Part shown: positions 8,348 through 19,148 of the stretch, piece by piece
Position numbering within the stretch: the stretch's first letter is position 1
Layout: each line of letters starts with the position of its first letter
Assembly: GCF_900105535.1 (NCBI RefSeq)
Contig: NZ_LT629779.1
Coordinates: 2,790,001 to 2,854,000 of the forward strand
DNA length: 64,000 nt
Direction of reading: 5' to 3'
Source of the DNA: Pseudarthrobacter equi
GTDB lineage: Bacteria; Actinomycetota; Actinomycetes; Actinomycetales; Micrococcaceae
Translations under genes and position numbers: made by a program
Notes under the pieces: model-generated
Seen by the model: the letters and a program-made list of their open reading frames with translations, nothing else
What the model was told of the DNA's origin: nothing
The model's database searches: none

Positions 8348-9367
8348 CTAGGAGCCCGGGGCTTGCCCGCCTGATGACGGGTTTCCGCCCTTCCGGGCCC
8401 TGGCGGCTACCCGGGTGAGGACGTCGGCAAGGCGCGCGGCGGATGCCTGGCTGCCGCCGCTGACGGCAAGGCGGCGGCCGTCGGTTTTGCTGACGACGAC
8501 GGCGGGGCCGCTGCCCACCAGCATGGCGTCGGTGCCGCCGTGGTGCCGGTAGCCCCACCCGCCGTAGTCTGCTGCCTTCAGGTCTGCTGCGCTGGCGGCG
8601 GCGATGGATCCGGCCGGAACATCCATGACCGGCAGGACGCCCGCCAGGAGGACCTTCAGCCCGTATCTGTCCGCCTTCACCCTGGCGAAGAGGAAGCCCG
8701 CTCCCACCACCGCGAGGAGTACCAGGAGGCCACCGAGCCAGGGCAGCGCGATGGCGATGAGCGCGGCGGGGAACAGTGAAGCGATGCCGATCATGACGAA
8801 GACCGAGCTGCGCGCGTGCACCCACAACCGGACGGTGTCCGCCGTGAGGTCGGGGTCGGCTTCACGGGTCAGTGTGCGCTGGAGCGCCCGGTCGTCATCC
8901 ACGGACCAGTGCTGGTCCGCCTTGTAGACCATGGCCAGGGTGACCCCCAGGGAAACCGCCGCCCCGCTTCCCAGCGCCAGGACCGTCGCGTCGACGTGCG
9001 AACTGCGGGCATCGGTCACGCCGGCCTGCCCCACCAGGCCGGCAGCCAGCACGGTGGTGACAAAGAGGCACAGGAACAGTCCGACGCCCATCATGATCCG
9101 GCGCATGATGGCCGGGCGGGACAGGGGAAGTGCCTGCGAGAGGACCAGCCACCCGGTGGCCAGGATCATGGCTGCGCCCCAGCCCACGTAGATGCCGTAC
9201 GGCGCAAAGGCGGCGCCGCCGTCGTCCGTCCACTGGATGGCGAGCGGCTCCGGAAGGTCACGCCGCAGCAGCGACGCGCAGAAGACGAACGCACCGGCCA
9301 GGAGCACGGGGAAGCCGATGGCGAAACGCAGCGCCTTCCGGTCCACCCTGTCCAGAATCTTTCCCAT
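8348..9367 (-). CDS. DUF1648-type integral membrane protein, function unknown
   Basis: The 339-residue protein starts with a basic N-terminus and has about five hydrophobic segments (near residues 15-32, 58-75, 92-112, 130-150 and 190-235). An early LPEPLAIQWTDDGG stretch fits the DUF1648 motif. The last 100 residues are soluble, with a PAVVVSKTDGRRLAVSGG segment that recalls bacterial PH-like membrane proteins. It is divergent from pepN. I cannot assign a function. Confidence 0.75.
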   Translation of the reverse strand: MGKILDRVDRKALRFAIGFPVLLAGAFVFCASLLRRDLPEPLAIQWTDDGGAAFAPYGIYVGWGAAMILATGWLVLSQALPLSRPAIMRRIMMGVGLFLCLFVTTVLAAGLVGQAGVTDARSSHVDATVLALGSGAAVSLGVTLAMVYKADQHWSVDDDRALQRTLTREADPDLTADTVRLWVHARSSVFVMIGIASLFPAALIAIALPWLGGLLVLLAVVGAGFLFARVKADRYGLKVLLAGVLPVMDVPAGSIAAASAADLKAADYGGWGYRHHGGTDAMLVGSGPAVVVSKTDGRRLAVSGGSQASAARLADVLTRVAARARKGGNPSSGGQAPGS

Positions 9368-9534
9368 GGATTAACGCTACCCCCGCCGGCGGGTACTCCC
9401 GGAGGGACCGGAGCGAAAGGTGTGCAGGGGACGTGACCTGCGCAACGTGCCAGGGTCCGGGCAGTGCAAGAATGATCAGAGCCGGAGCCGGCTACCGCCG
9501 GCGCCGCAGCAGCCAACGTCTTCTGGAGGTCTCC

Positions 9535-12096
9535 TTGCCAGGCATGAACCTGACGCGCGATGAAGCCCGCGCCCGCGCCGAACTGATAACTGTCGAGTCC
9601 TACGAGGTGAGCCTGGACCTGACCCGCGGCAGTGAGGTGTTCGGCAGCACCACCACCGTGAAATTCGGGGCCGTTGCCGGGGCTGAGACGTTCATCGACG
9701 CCGTGACGCACACGGTGCACAGCGTGACCCTGAACGGCCAGAGCCTGGACCCCGCCGCTGTGGCCGACGGCGTGCGGATCCAGCTGCCCGGCCTGCAGGA
9801 ACACAATGAGCTGACGGTGGTGGCGGATGCACCGTACATGAACACCGGCGAGGGCCTGCACCGTTTCGTTGACCCCGTGGACAACGAGGTCTACCTGTAC
9901 ACGCAGTTTGAAGTGCCCGATTCCCGCAGGATGTTTGCCGTCTTCGAGCAGCCGGACCTCAAGGCGACGTTTGCCTTCACGGTCACCGCGCCCTCGCACT
10001 GGGACGTCATCTCGAACTCCCCCACGCCAACACCGGCCGAAACTTCTCCCTCCGAAGACGGCGGAGCCCGCTCGGTGTGGACCTTCACACCGACGCCCCG
10101 GCTGTCCTCCTATGTGACAGCCCTGATCGCGGGCCCCTACCAGTCGGTCCGCAGCGAGGTCACAAGTTCCGACGGGCGGGTCATCCCGCTGGGCGTTTTT
10201 GCCCGCAAGTCGCTGATGCAGTACCTGGATGCGGACAACATCTTCGAACTCACGCGGCAGGGCTTCGGCTTCTTCGAAGCACAGTTCGGCTGCCCCTACC
10301 CGTTCGAAAAGTACGACCAGCTGTTTGTGCCCGAGTTCAACGCCGGAGCCATGGAAAACGCCGGCGCCGTGACCATCCTCGAAGGCTACGTGTTCCGCAG
10401 CAAGGTCACCGGCGCCCAGATCGAACGCCGTGCCATCACGGTGCTGCACGAGCTCGCGCACATGTGGTTCGGCGACCTCGTGACCATGCGGTGGTGGAAC
10501 GATTTGTGGCTGAACGAGTCCTTCGCCGAGTACATGTCCCACCTGGCGGCCGTGGAGGCCACGTCCTTCACCAGCGCCTGGACCACTTTCGCCTCGGTGG
10601 AGAAGTCCTGGGCCTACCGCCAGGACCAGCTGCCCACCACCCACCCGATCTTCGCTGAGATCAACGACCTGCAGGACGTCGAGGTGAACTTCGACGGCAT
10701 CACCTACGCCAAGGGCGCCTCGGTCCTGCGGCAGCTGGTGGCCTGGGTGGGTCCGGAACAGTTCATGGCCGGCGTTCGGGAATACTTTGCCAAGCACTCC
10801 TGGGCCAACACCGAGCTGAGCGACCTGCTGGTGGAGCTCGAAAAGGCCAGCGGCCGCGACCTGGACGACTGGGGACGGCAGTGGCTGGAGACCGCCGGAG
10901 TGAACACCCTGGTTCCCGAACTCGACGTGGACTCCGACGGGACGCTGCGCTCCTTTGCCATCCTGCAGTCCGCCGTGCCCGAGTGGCCCACCATCCGCCC
11001 GCACCGGCTGGCTGTGGGGTTCTACAACCTGAATGCCGCCGGCAAGCTTGAACGCGTGCACCGCGAGGAACTGGACGTCGACGGCGAACGCACCGACGTC
11101 CCGGCCCTGGCCGGGCTCAAGCAGCCGGACCTCATCCTGGTCAACGACGACGACCTCGCCTACGCCAAGGTCCGCCTCGACCCGAAGTCCCTGGCCACCG
11201 CGACGGCCCACCTTAAGGACTTCCAGGAAAGCCTGCCGCGGACGCTGGTCTGGAATTCGGCGTGGGACGCAGCCCGGGACGGCGAAACTCCGGCGCGTGC
11301 CTACGTGGAGCTGGTCCTCGCCAACGTGGCCGCAGAAACGGATTCCTCCGTCATCCTGGTGCAGCTGCGCCAGCTGGCCACCACGCTGAACTTCTACGTG
11401 GCCGAGGAACACCGCGAAGCCACCACCGCCGCGGCCGTGGACCGGCTCTGGGACCTGGCGCAGGAAGCTCCCGGCGGATCCGACGCGCAGCTCCAGTTCG
11501 CTAAGTCCTTTGCCCTGCTGGCCGGCAGCACTTCCCAGCTGGACCGGGTGGCCGGGCTCCTGGACGGGTCAGTCGCTTTGGATGGGCTCACCGTGGACCA
11601 GGACCTGCGCTGGGAACTGGTGGCTTCCCTGGTGGCCGGCGGCAGGCTCGGCCGGGACGGAATCGACGCCGAGCTGGAACGGGACAGGACCGCCAGCGGG
11701 CAGAACGCTGCGGCACTTGCCACGGCTGCCATCCCAACGCCCGAGGCCAAAGCCGCCGCCTGGGAGTCGATCGTAGTCAAGGGCGATCTCTCCAATGCGT
11801 TGCAGGGTTCGGCCGTGGCCGGGTTCATGCGGGTGCTGGACCGGTCGCTGCTGGAACCATACGCGGAGAAGTACTTCGCGGCTGTCCCGGGCATCGTGGC
11901 CACCCGCACGCACGCACTTGCCCAGCAGATCGTCGTCGGGCTCTACCCGGCGCTGCTGACCACCCAGGCCACGGTGGACCGCACAGATGGATTCCTGGCG
12001 TCACTCCCGCAGGAGAGCGCTGCGCTGCGCCGGATGATGCTGGAAAACCGCGACGGCGTGGCCCGGGCACTGCGCGCCCGCGCCGCGGACGCCTGA
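9535..12096 (+). CDS. pepN: Aminopeptidase N (M1 family)
   Basis: This cytoplasmic zinc metallopeptidase removes N-terminal residues from peptides. I chose TTG at 9535 because GGAGGT lies 4 nt upstream and the resulting MPGMNLTRDEA start matches actinobacterial PepN; the ATG three codons later is 13 nt from that site. This gives 853 residues. Substrate motif GAMEN is at residues 271-275, the zinc site HELAH at 305-309 with the third ligand Glu328 in NESFAEY. The open frame continues far upstream of 9535 but that part is not PepN-like. The upstream 167 bp is shared with the divergent DUF1648 gene. Confidence 0.96.
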   Translation: MPGMNLTRDEARARAELITVESYEVSLDLTRGSEVFGSTTTVKFGAVAGAETFIDAVTHTVHSVTLNGQSLDPAAVADGVRIQLPGLQEHNELTVVADAPYMNTGEGLHRFVDPVDNEVYLYTQFEVPDSRRMFAVFEQPDLKATFAFTVTAPSHWDVISNSPTPTPAETSPSEDGGARSVWTFTPTPRLSSYVTALIAGPYQSVRSEVTSSDGRVIPLGVFARKSLMQYLDADNIFELTRQGFGFFEAQFGCPYPFEKYDQLFVPEFNAGAMENAGAVTILEGYVFRSKVTGAQIERRAITVLHELAHMWFGDLVTMRWWNDLWLNESFAEYMSHLAAVEATSFTSAWTTFASVEKSWAYRQDQLPTTHPIFAEINDLQDVEVNFDGITYAKGASVLRQLVAWVGPEQFMAGVREYFAKHSWANTELSDLLVELEKASGRDLDDWGRQWLETAGVNTLVPELDVDSDGTLRSFAILQSAVPEWPTIRPHRLAVGFYNLNAAGKLERVHREELDVDGERTDVPALAGLKQPDLILVNDDDLAYAKVRLDPKSLATATAHLKDFQESLPRTLVWNSAWDAARDGETPARAYVELVLANVAAETDSSVILVQLRQLATTLNFYVAEEHREATTAAAVDRLWDLAQEAPGGSDAQLQFAKSFALLAGSTSQLDRVAGLLDGSVALDGLTVDQDLRWELVASLVAGGRLGRDGIDAELERDRTASGQNAAALATAAIPTPEAKAAAWESIVVKGDLSNALQGSAVAGFMRVLDRSLLEPYAEKYFAAVPGIVATRTHALAQQIVVGLYPALLTTQATVDRTDGFLASLPQESAALRRMMLENRDGVARALRARAADA

Positions 12097-12114
12097 CAGG
12101 AAGGGAACGCAGCC

Positions 12115-12588
12115 ATGGGCCTGCACGAACACAAGTACGCCTTGACCGTCCAGTGGACGGGTAACCGCGGCGAGGGGACCTCGTCCTACCGCGGTTACTC
12201 GCGGGACCACGACGTCGCCATTCCGGGCCTTCCGGTCCTGAAAGGCTCGGCAGACCCCACGTTCCACGGTGACCGTGAGCGGTACAACCCGGAGCAGCTG
12301 CTACTGGCCGCCCTGGCGCAGTGCCACATGCTGTCATACCTCCACGTCGCGGTGAAGCACGGCGTGGTGGTCACGGACTACCGGGACGACGCCACCGGGG
12401 AGATGGTGCTGAACCGCGACGGGAGCGGCCAGTTCCAGAGCGTGACCCTGCATCCGCAGGTCACGGTGGCGGACCCGGGACAGGTGGAACTGGCGGCGAC
12501 ACTGCATCATGAGGCGAACCAAGTTTGCTTCATTGCCCGAAGCGTCAATTTCCCGGTGGGCCACGAACCCGTCACAGTGGTGGCTTAG
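12115..12588 (+). CDS. OsmC/Ohr-family protein
   Basis: The 157-residue protein has the two conserved cysteines of the OsmC fold, Cys70 (LAALAQCHML) and Cys138 (NQVCFIARS). Members reduce organic hydroperoxides with dithiols. The NPEQLLLAALAQCH segment is the usual family signature. It starts 19 nt after pepN and is likely in the same transcript. Its stop overlaps the stop of the convergent epimerase gene by 4 bp. Whether it acts on hydroperoxides here is inference. Confidence 0.88.
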   Translation: MGLHEHKYALTVQWTGNRGEGTSSYRGYSRDHDVAIPGLPVLKGSADPTFHGDRERYNPEQLLLAALAQCHMLSYLHVAVKHGVVVTDYRDDATGEMVLNRDGSGQFQSVTLHPQVTVADPGQVELAATLHHEANQVCFIARSVNFPVGHEPVTVVA

Positions 12589-13601
12589 GCCACGTTGCCG
12601 GTGCTGGCCCCCTCTCCCGCGCGGAGCAGGTGGACCAGCCCGGCTTCGGTCTCCGGTGCCAGCCCGGCATTGCGTGGACGGCGCAGGCCCCGGGCACGCT
12701 CATCCCGCAGGACGTCCGCGATGGTTTCCTGCCAGGGGCGCAGCACCAGCCCCGCGTCCCTGGCTGCCTGGTTGCTGCGGGCCATGAACCCGTCGTGGCC
12801 CGGCGGAAGCCACAACGGCAGCGAATCCGGCCCCGACCAGTAGGCGATACCCTGGCCGGCGAGCCACTCCGGCGGGGCATCCAGGATGTGGCCAGTGTGG
12901 CCTGCGGCCTCCCGTGATGCAGCCACGTACGCGGCAAAAGGCACCTGGTCCCCCAAGGCGTTCAGGGCTCCCGTGGTTCCCTGGCCGGCGGCTTTGAGGA
13001 TCCATGCGGCCAGGTCCCGGACGTCGATGACTTGGGTGGGAGCGGTGCCGATGCCGGGGACCACCACAGGCGTGTTGTCCCGGGCGAAGCGGGCCGGCCA
13101 GTAGCCGTAGCGGTCGGATCCGTCGCCCGGGCCGGCGATAAGGCCCGCACGGACAATATGGGCCTTGCCGCCGGCTGCTTCCACGGTGGCCGCTTCAATG
13201 GCTGATTTGGACTCGCCGTAGGTCTCCGGCGTCGATGCCTCCCCGTCGGGCAGCGGCTGCAGCAGTGCCGCGTCCTCCGCGGCGCCGGGCACCGAATGGT
13301 CCGCGTACACCGAACAGCTGGACACCAGCGTCCAGTGTCCAGTGCGTGCCGCGAGGCTCTCCAGCGCATCGCGTGCCAGGGCCGGGTCGCGCGCCACCTC
13401 GATCACGGCATCCCATTCCCCGGCCGCGTCGTCGTAGGCGTTCGCGCCCAGTGAACGGTCGGCCTGCAGCCACACTGCGCCCTCAGGGGGCCGCCCGGAC
13501 GTGCCCCTGGCCAGGCACGTTACGCGCTGGCCTGCGGTTATGGCCTGGCGGGCGATTTCTGCTGACAGGAAGGCGGTTCCGCCCAGGACGAGGATGCGCA
13601 T
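12585..13601 (-). CDS. NAD-dependent epimerase/dehydratase-like protein
   Basis: The 338-residue protein is a Rossmann-fold extended SDR member. The N-terminal nucleotide motif is LVLGGTAFLS (residues 4-13). A Tyr-x3-Lys active pair appears in the segment TPETYGESKSAIEAA. The substrate is unknown; many actinobacterial relatives are labelled simply as reductases. It is convergent with the OsmC gene and divergent from mscS. Confidence 0.8.
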   Translation of the reverse strand: MRILVLGGTAFLSAEIARQAITAGQRVTCLARGTSGRPPEGAVWLQADRSLGANAYDDAAGEWDAVIEVARDPALARDALESLAARTGHWTLVSSCSVYADHSVPGAAEDAALLQPLPDGEASTPETYGESKSAIEAATVEAAGGKAHIVRAGLIAGPGDGSDRYGYWPARFARDNTPVVVPGIGTAPTQVIDVRDLAAWILKAAGQGTTGALNALGDQVPFAAYVAASREAAGHTGHILDAPPEWLAGQGIAYWSGPDSLPLWLPPGHDGFMARSNQAARDAGLVLRPWQETIADVLRDERARGLRRPRNAGLAPETEAGLVHLLRAGEGASTGNVA

Positions 13602-13667
13602 TGCTCCACGCTACGGCGCTAGGGTTGAAGGTGAACAGAGCCAAGTTTCAAGGAGCACTTCCCGCAT

Positions 13668-14354
13668 ATGGTCAGCATGTTGTCAGTCCTTCCGTCCGCC
13701 GCCACCGATCCGGACGGCATCAGCATTACCGGGATTGTGATCAGCCTCGGGGTGGGCGTCGCCGTCTGGCTGGTGGCGACGTTCGTCATTTCGCGTATCA
13801 CCACCCGCGTGGCAGCCGGAAGCAACTTCTTCAAGAAACGCACGTTCAAATGGGTGGCTCCGGCACTGCGGGCGCTGGACCACGAACGGCGCGTGCAGCG
13901 CGCGGAAACCATCGGTTCACTGCTGAACAGCGTGGTGGGCGTCCTGGTTGTGGTCATCACCGGCATGTACGTGCTGCAGAACCTGGACATCAATATTGCG
14001 CCGCTGCTGACCAGCGTGGGCATCCTGGGTGTGGCCATCGGCTTCGGCGCACAGCAGCTGATCCGCGACTTCCTGGCCGGAATCTTCATCACCATTGAAG
14101 ACCAGTTCGGCATCGGCGACGTGATTGAAACCAGTGAGGTAGTGGGAGTGGTGGAATCCATGGGCCTGCGCATCACCCGGGTCCGGTCCGACGACGGCGC
14201 CATCTGGTACCTGCGCAACGGTGAAATCCTCCGGGTGGGCAACCGCTCCCAGGGCCGCTACGTGCCGCTGCATGAAGGCCCCACCGGCACCACCGACCAG
14301 AGCTCCGACCCCGGCGTCGAGAACACGAAGACCGAGCAGAAAGCCGGAGAGTAG
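13668..14354 (+). CDS. Small-conductance mechanosensitive channel (MscS family)
   Basis: The channel opens under membrane tension to release solutes. The 228-residue protein is short for the family. One membrane segment lies at about residues 20-42, a second at 85-105, and the pore helix region IAPLLTSVGILGVAIGFGAQ follows directly, then the conserved RDFLAGIFITIEDQF and GDVIE of the beta domain. The C-terminal alpha/beta part of MscS is truncated and replaced by a charged tail. The start codon ATG at 13668 has AGGAG 12 nt upstream; an ATG three codons later is possible. glbO follows after 2 nt. Confidence 0.92.
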   Translation: MVSMLSVLPSAATDPDGISITGIVISLGVGVAVWLVATFVISRITTRVAAGSNFFKKRTFKWVAPALRALDHERRVQRAETIGSLLNSVVGVLVVVITGMYVLQNLDINIAPLLTSVGILGVAIGFGAQQLIRDFLAGIFITIEDQFGIGDVIETSEVVGVVESMGLRITRVRSDDGAIWYLRNGEILRVGNRSQGRYVPLHEGPTGTTDQSSDPGVENTKTEQKAGE

Positions 14355-14356
14355 CC

Positions 14357-14806
14357 ATGAGCCTCCCCATTGAGCCGCAGCGTCCACAGCTGATGCAGAA
14401 CGATCCCTTCAGCCAGCCGGCCTACACCGACAGCTTCTACGACGCAGTGGGCGGCCATGACACCTTCGTCAAGCTGATCGATGTGTTTTACGACGGCGTG
14501 GCAACCGACCCGCTGTTGCGCCCCATGTACCCGGAAGAGGACCTCGGGCCGGCCAAGCGGCGCTTCCTCATGTTCCTGGAGCAGTACTGGGGCGGCCCCA
14601 CCACCTACGGTGAGGAACGGGGCCATCCACGGCTCCGGATGCGGCACATGCCGTTCAGCGTGACGCCCGAGGCCAAGGACCGGTGGCTGTTCCACATGCG
14701 TACGGCAGTGGACGCGCTGGAGCTGCCGCCACTCTACGAGGGCACGCTGTGGGAGTACATGGAACGCGCGGCGCTGTCCATGATCAACAGTCCGTCAGGC
14801 GCGTAA
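14357..14806 (+). CDS. glbO: Group II truncated haemoglobin (trHbO)
   Basis: A small haem protein that binds O2. In the 149 residues the four signature positions of M. tuberculosis trHbO are all present with one constant offset of 22: Tyr45 (B10), Tyr58 (CD1), proximal His97 (MRHMPF) and Trp110 (G8). There is an N-terminal extension of about 20 residues. The ATG starts 2 nt after the mscS stop, so the two are one operon. In M. tuberculosis glbO also lies in the pepN neighbourhood. Confidence 0.95.
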   Translation: MSLPIEPQRPQLMQNDPFSQPAYTDSFYDAVGGHDTFVKLIDVFYDGVATDPLLRPMYPEEDLGPAKRRFLMFLEQYWGGPTTYGEERGHPRLRMRHMPFSVTPEAKDRWLFHMRTAVDALELPPLYEGTLWEYMERAALSMINSPSGA

Positions 14807-14810
14807 CGGG

Positions 14811-15470
14811 CTAGAGGAGTCCGCTGCCGGTCCGCGCCAGGACATGGCCGCGGCTGCCGGAAAGGCGGAACCAGCGGCCGGCCCGGTAAAGCTTCTGTTC
14901 GCCATCGGCGAGGAAGCCCAGGGCAAGGGCGGCAAATGCAGCACCGGCCGGCAAGCCGGTGGCGTCCAGTTCCCTGCCCCATACCGTTGCGCGTGCGTTG
15001 TTCACCATCAGCGCTCCGGGATTGTTGGGCACTGCGCCGGCCACCTCACCGATGCCGGCCTCCGCGGCGGACTTAAGATCAGCGTCCGGAACCGAACCCA
15101 GCAGCTCCCAGCCGCCCCGCGGGGCGCCCACGCCCGTCCACGATTCGGTGACGGTGGTGGGCGGAACCGGCAATTCGACGTCGTCCCCCCCTGCCCGGGC
15201 CAGCCGGTCCAGGACCGCTGCCAGCGGCACCGTGACGTCGGTTTCCGACGGCGCGGCAAGCTCCATGGTGCGCAGGCCAAGGATGGTGGGGGTGGCTTCG
15301 CCCAGGATCCGCGGCCGCAGCACGCAGACGTAGGCTGCCAGCACGGAGCCCGCCGCCTGCAGCCGGATGGCGCCGTCGTCAACCGCTTTGGCGCGGGTGG
15401 CAAACGTCTTCAGGTCGGCAAGATCCCGCGGGTCGGCGAAGCGGAAGGACGAAGTAAGAAGATCAGACAC
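14811..15470 (-). CDS. Conserved hypothetical protein
   Basis: The protein is 219 residues from the GTG at 15470 (VSDLLTSSFRF). The frame stays open for another 800 bases upstream but there it only mirrors tesB on the other strand, so the start is a judgement. No signal peptide or membrane segment is seen. It is alpha/beta in character with many Ala, Gly and Leu and a C-terminal KLYRAGRWFRLSG segment. I do not recognise the family. It is divergent from tesB with 63 bp between the starts, and convergent with glbO with only 4 bp between stops. Confidence 0.65.
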   Translation of the reverse strand: MSDLLTSSFRFADPRDLADLKTFATRAKAVDDGAIRLQAAGSVLAAYVCVLRPRILGEATPTILGLRTMELAAPSETDVTVPLAAVLDRLARAGGDDVELPVPPTTVTESWTGVGAPRGGWELLGSVPDADLKSAAEAGIGEVAGAVPNNPGALMVNNARATVWGRELDATGLPAGAAFAALALGFLADGEQKLYRAGRWFRLSGSRGHVLARTGSGLL

Positions 15471-15533
15471 ACCAAGAACACTACCGGCTGCGCCTTGTTT
15501 GAGCGGTGCCGGGGGTCCGTCTAGAGTCAGACC

Positions 15534-16514
15534 ATGACTGAAGCCGAAGCCGGAATCCTGGCTCTTCCCGGCGGTGACCCCACGTCGTCGCTCATCAACC
15601 TCCTGGACCTTGGCGAGCTGGAAGGCGCGCGGACGGACGAGGATATTTTCCTTGGTCCGTCCCAGCAGCAGCCGCACCACCGGGTGTTCGGCGGCCAGGT
15701 GCTGGCACAGTCGCTTGTTGCGGCCACGAGGACGGTGCAGGAGGACCGCGCTGTCCACTCCATGCACGGGTACTTCCTCCGGCCCGGTGACGCCAACAAG
15801 CCCATCACCTTCGGTGTCCAGCGGCTCCGTGACGGCCGGTCGTTCTCCGCCCGGCGGGTCCACGCCTACCAGGAAGGCACGCCCATCCTGTCGATGATCG
15901 CCTCCTTCCAGACTGAGGATGAAGGCATCGAGCACGAGTCCGCGATGCCGGCCGGGATCCCCGACCCCGAGTCCCTCCCCACCACGGCAGACCTGCTGGG
16001 GAAGTTCGACCACCCGGTGGCGCGGCACTGGGCCTATGAGCGGCCGTTCGACATCCGGCACGTCAATCCCCCGTTGTATGTTTCGGCGACGGGCGAGAAA
16101 GAGGCCACGAACGCCGTCTGGATGAAGACCTTCGGCCCCATGCCGGACAACCCGAACCTGCACCGCGCTGCCCTCGCCTACGCCAGTGATTACACCCTCC
16201 TGGAGTCCATCCTGCGGCGCCACGGCCTCAGCTGGATCACGCCGGGCATGAACGTGGCCAGCCTGGACCACGCGATGTGGTGGCACCGCCCGGCGCGCGT
16301 GGACGAGTGGCTGCTGTACGTCCAGGAGTCACCGAGTGCGCAGTCGGCCCGGGGCCTGGCAACGGGAAAGATCTTCAACCGGGCCGGTCAGCACGTTGCC
16401 TCCGTGGCCCAGGAGGGCATGGTCCGCGTACCCTCGGACCTGAAAAGCAAGGTAGCAGGGGCCGTCCAGTCCAAGGTGCTGGAGCACCAGCTCCGCAAGG
16501 CCGGCCGGGCGTAG
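15534..16514 (+). CDS. tesB: Acyl-CoA thioesterase II
   Basis: The enzyme hydrolyses acyl-CoA to free fatty acid and CoA. The 326 residues form the double hot-dog typical of TesB. The first half contains HRVFGGQVLAQSL and HSMHGYFLRPGD; the second half has YASDYTLLES (catalytic Asp), SLDHAMWWHR, and VAQEGMVR with the catalytic Gln near the C-terminus. It is monocistronic and ends at a bidirectional terminator shared with ettA. Confidence 0.95.
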   Translation: MTEAEAGILALPGGDPTSSLINLLDLGELEGARTDEDIFLGPSQQQPHHRVFGGQVLAQSLVAATRTVQEDRAVHSMHGYFLRPGDANKPITFGVQRLRDGRSFSARRVHAYQEGTPILSMIASFQTEDEGIEHESAMPAGIPDPESLPTTADLLGKFDHPVARHWAYERPFDIRHVNPPLYVSATGEKEATNAVWMKTFGPMPDNPNLHRAALAYASDYTLLESILRRHGLSWITPGMNVASLDHAMWWHRPARVDEWLLYVQESPSAQSARGLATGKIFNRAGQHVASVAQEGMVRVPSDLKSKVAGAVQSKVLEHQLRKAGRA

Positions 16515-16568
16515 GGCTCCGGCCGGCGCGTTCCTGCTGGCCCGCTGGCGGGGCTTCACCACACAGCA

Positions 16569-16610
16569 AAGGCCGGCGCGGGTGGACTTTTGTCCACCCG
16601 CGCCGGCCTT
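16569..16610. terminator. Bidirectional terminator between tesB and ettA
   Basis: Perfect 19-bp arms (16569-16587 and 16592-16610) with a TTTT loop lie between the two convergent stops. Confidence 0.85.
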
Positions 16611-16643
16611 CCTGTTCCCGGAGCCGCGGCCCCGGCGAGTGAC

Positions 16644-18326
<1,683 letters not shown>

Positions 18327-18387
18327 GGTTCCAAATCTAGTGGGTTGGCGGGCATATCTCACATTTGCGTTGACTGGGCCTCCGGCC

Positions 18388-18921
18388 TCATGACCCCACG
18401 AAGCACTTGCCGCTCGCGAGAACGGGGAGGACCGTCACAGTGACGGACCCTTCGCGGACCTGGCCGATCACGCAATCCTTTCCCTGCAGCACGGCGGCTT
18501 CGATGGCATCTGCTTCCAGCCCCGTTGGTGTCCGGCTTTGCGATACCTGAAGCGCTGCCGGGGCGACACCGGCCGCTGTGAGCACCTCTGTGACCTGGGC
18601 AGTTGCGGGTTTTGGCGTGCCCGCGGCCAACCCGGTGAGGGTCTCGGTAACCGTGCGTTTCATCGCTTCGGTGGCGGCTTTGTCCGCGTCGGATGTGGTG
18701 GCCAGCGCCTGCCCGCTTGGCGTAGCCTCCGCTGCCGGAGAGGCGGAAGTCGGGGTGCTTGCCTGCTGTTCAGGGGCCGGCTGGCTCTGCGCCTGCTGGT
18801 CCATAGCCGGATTGTCCACGCCCGGCCCGGCCGGCGAAGGGCCACTGACGCACCCGGACAAAAGAAGCACCAAAGCTACTCCCGTTATGGCGGTGAGACG
18901 GGAGGTTACAGTGTGCCGCAT
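18388..18921 (-). CDS. Putative lipoprotein (DUF6993-like), function unknown
   Basis: The start ATG at 18921 gives 177 residues with a basic N-terminus, a hydrophobic stretch and the lipobox LLLSGC (Cys near residue 25), so the protein should be exported and lipidated. A disordered segment rich in Pro, Ala, Gln and Ser follows to about residue 85. The C-terminal 90 residues form a compact domain with two cysteines (KDCVIGQ and GKCFVGS), probably a disulphide. This resembles a small actinobacterial family I remember as DUF6993; that label is uncertain. Confidence 0.75.
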   Translation of the reverse strand: MRHTVTSRLTAITGVALVLLLSGCVSGPSPAGPGVDNPAMDQQAQSQPAPEQQASTPTSASPAAEATPSGQALATTSDADKAATEAMKRTVTETLTGLAAGTPKPATAQVTEVLTAAGVAPAALQVSQSRTPTGLEADAIEAAVLQGKDCVIGQVREGSVTVTVLPVLASGKCFVGS

Positions 18922-19072
18922 GGTGTCATTCTGCCATGTGCCGGGCTGCCGCCCGGTCGCGGCATCACCGGGCAGTCCGGAAGGCATACGGCGTTGGGCC
19001 CGCCTCCCGGGAGAATGGCACGGCCCGCCGTATCCGTTTGTGGGCTCCGTTTGAGCGCCGGCGGCGTGTGGC

Positions 19073-19116
19073 GGGCGGACGGAATGCGGCCGGGGGGTGC
19101 CGCGTTCCGTCCGCCC
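19073..19116 (-). terminator. Probable terminator of the ssb paralogue
   Basis: Arms of 18 nt (19073-19090 and 19099-19116) pair with one G-U and an 8-nt loop, 32 nt after the minus-strand stop. Confidence 0.6.
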
Positions 19117-19148
19117 GGGACTGGCAGGACGGTGAACTCTGATGGGCC

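Noticed and set aside
9166..11412. Very long minus-strand open frame opposite pepN (748 codons)
   Set aside because: It is a shadow caused by high GC in third codon positions; it has no ribosome-binding site and no family pattern, and PepN on the plus strand is complete with its active site.
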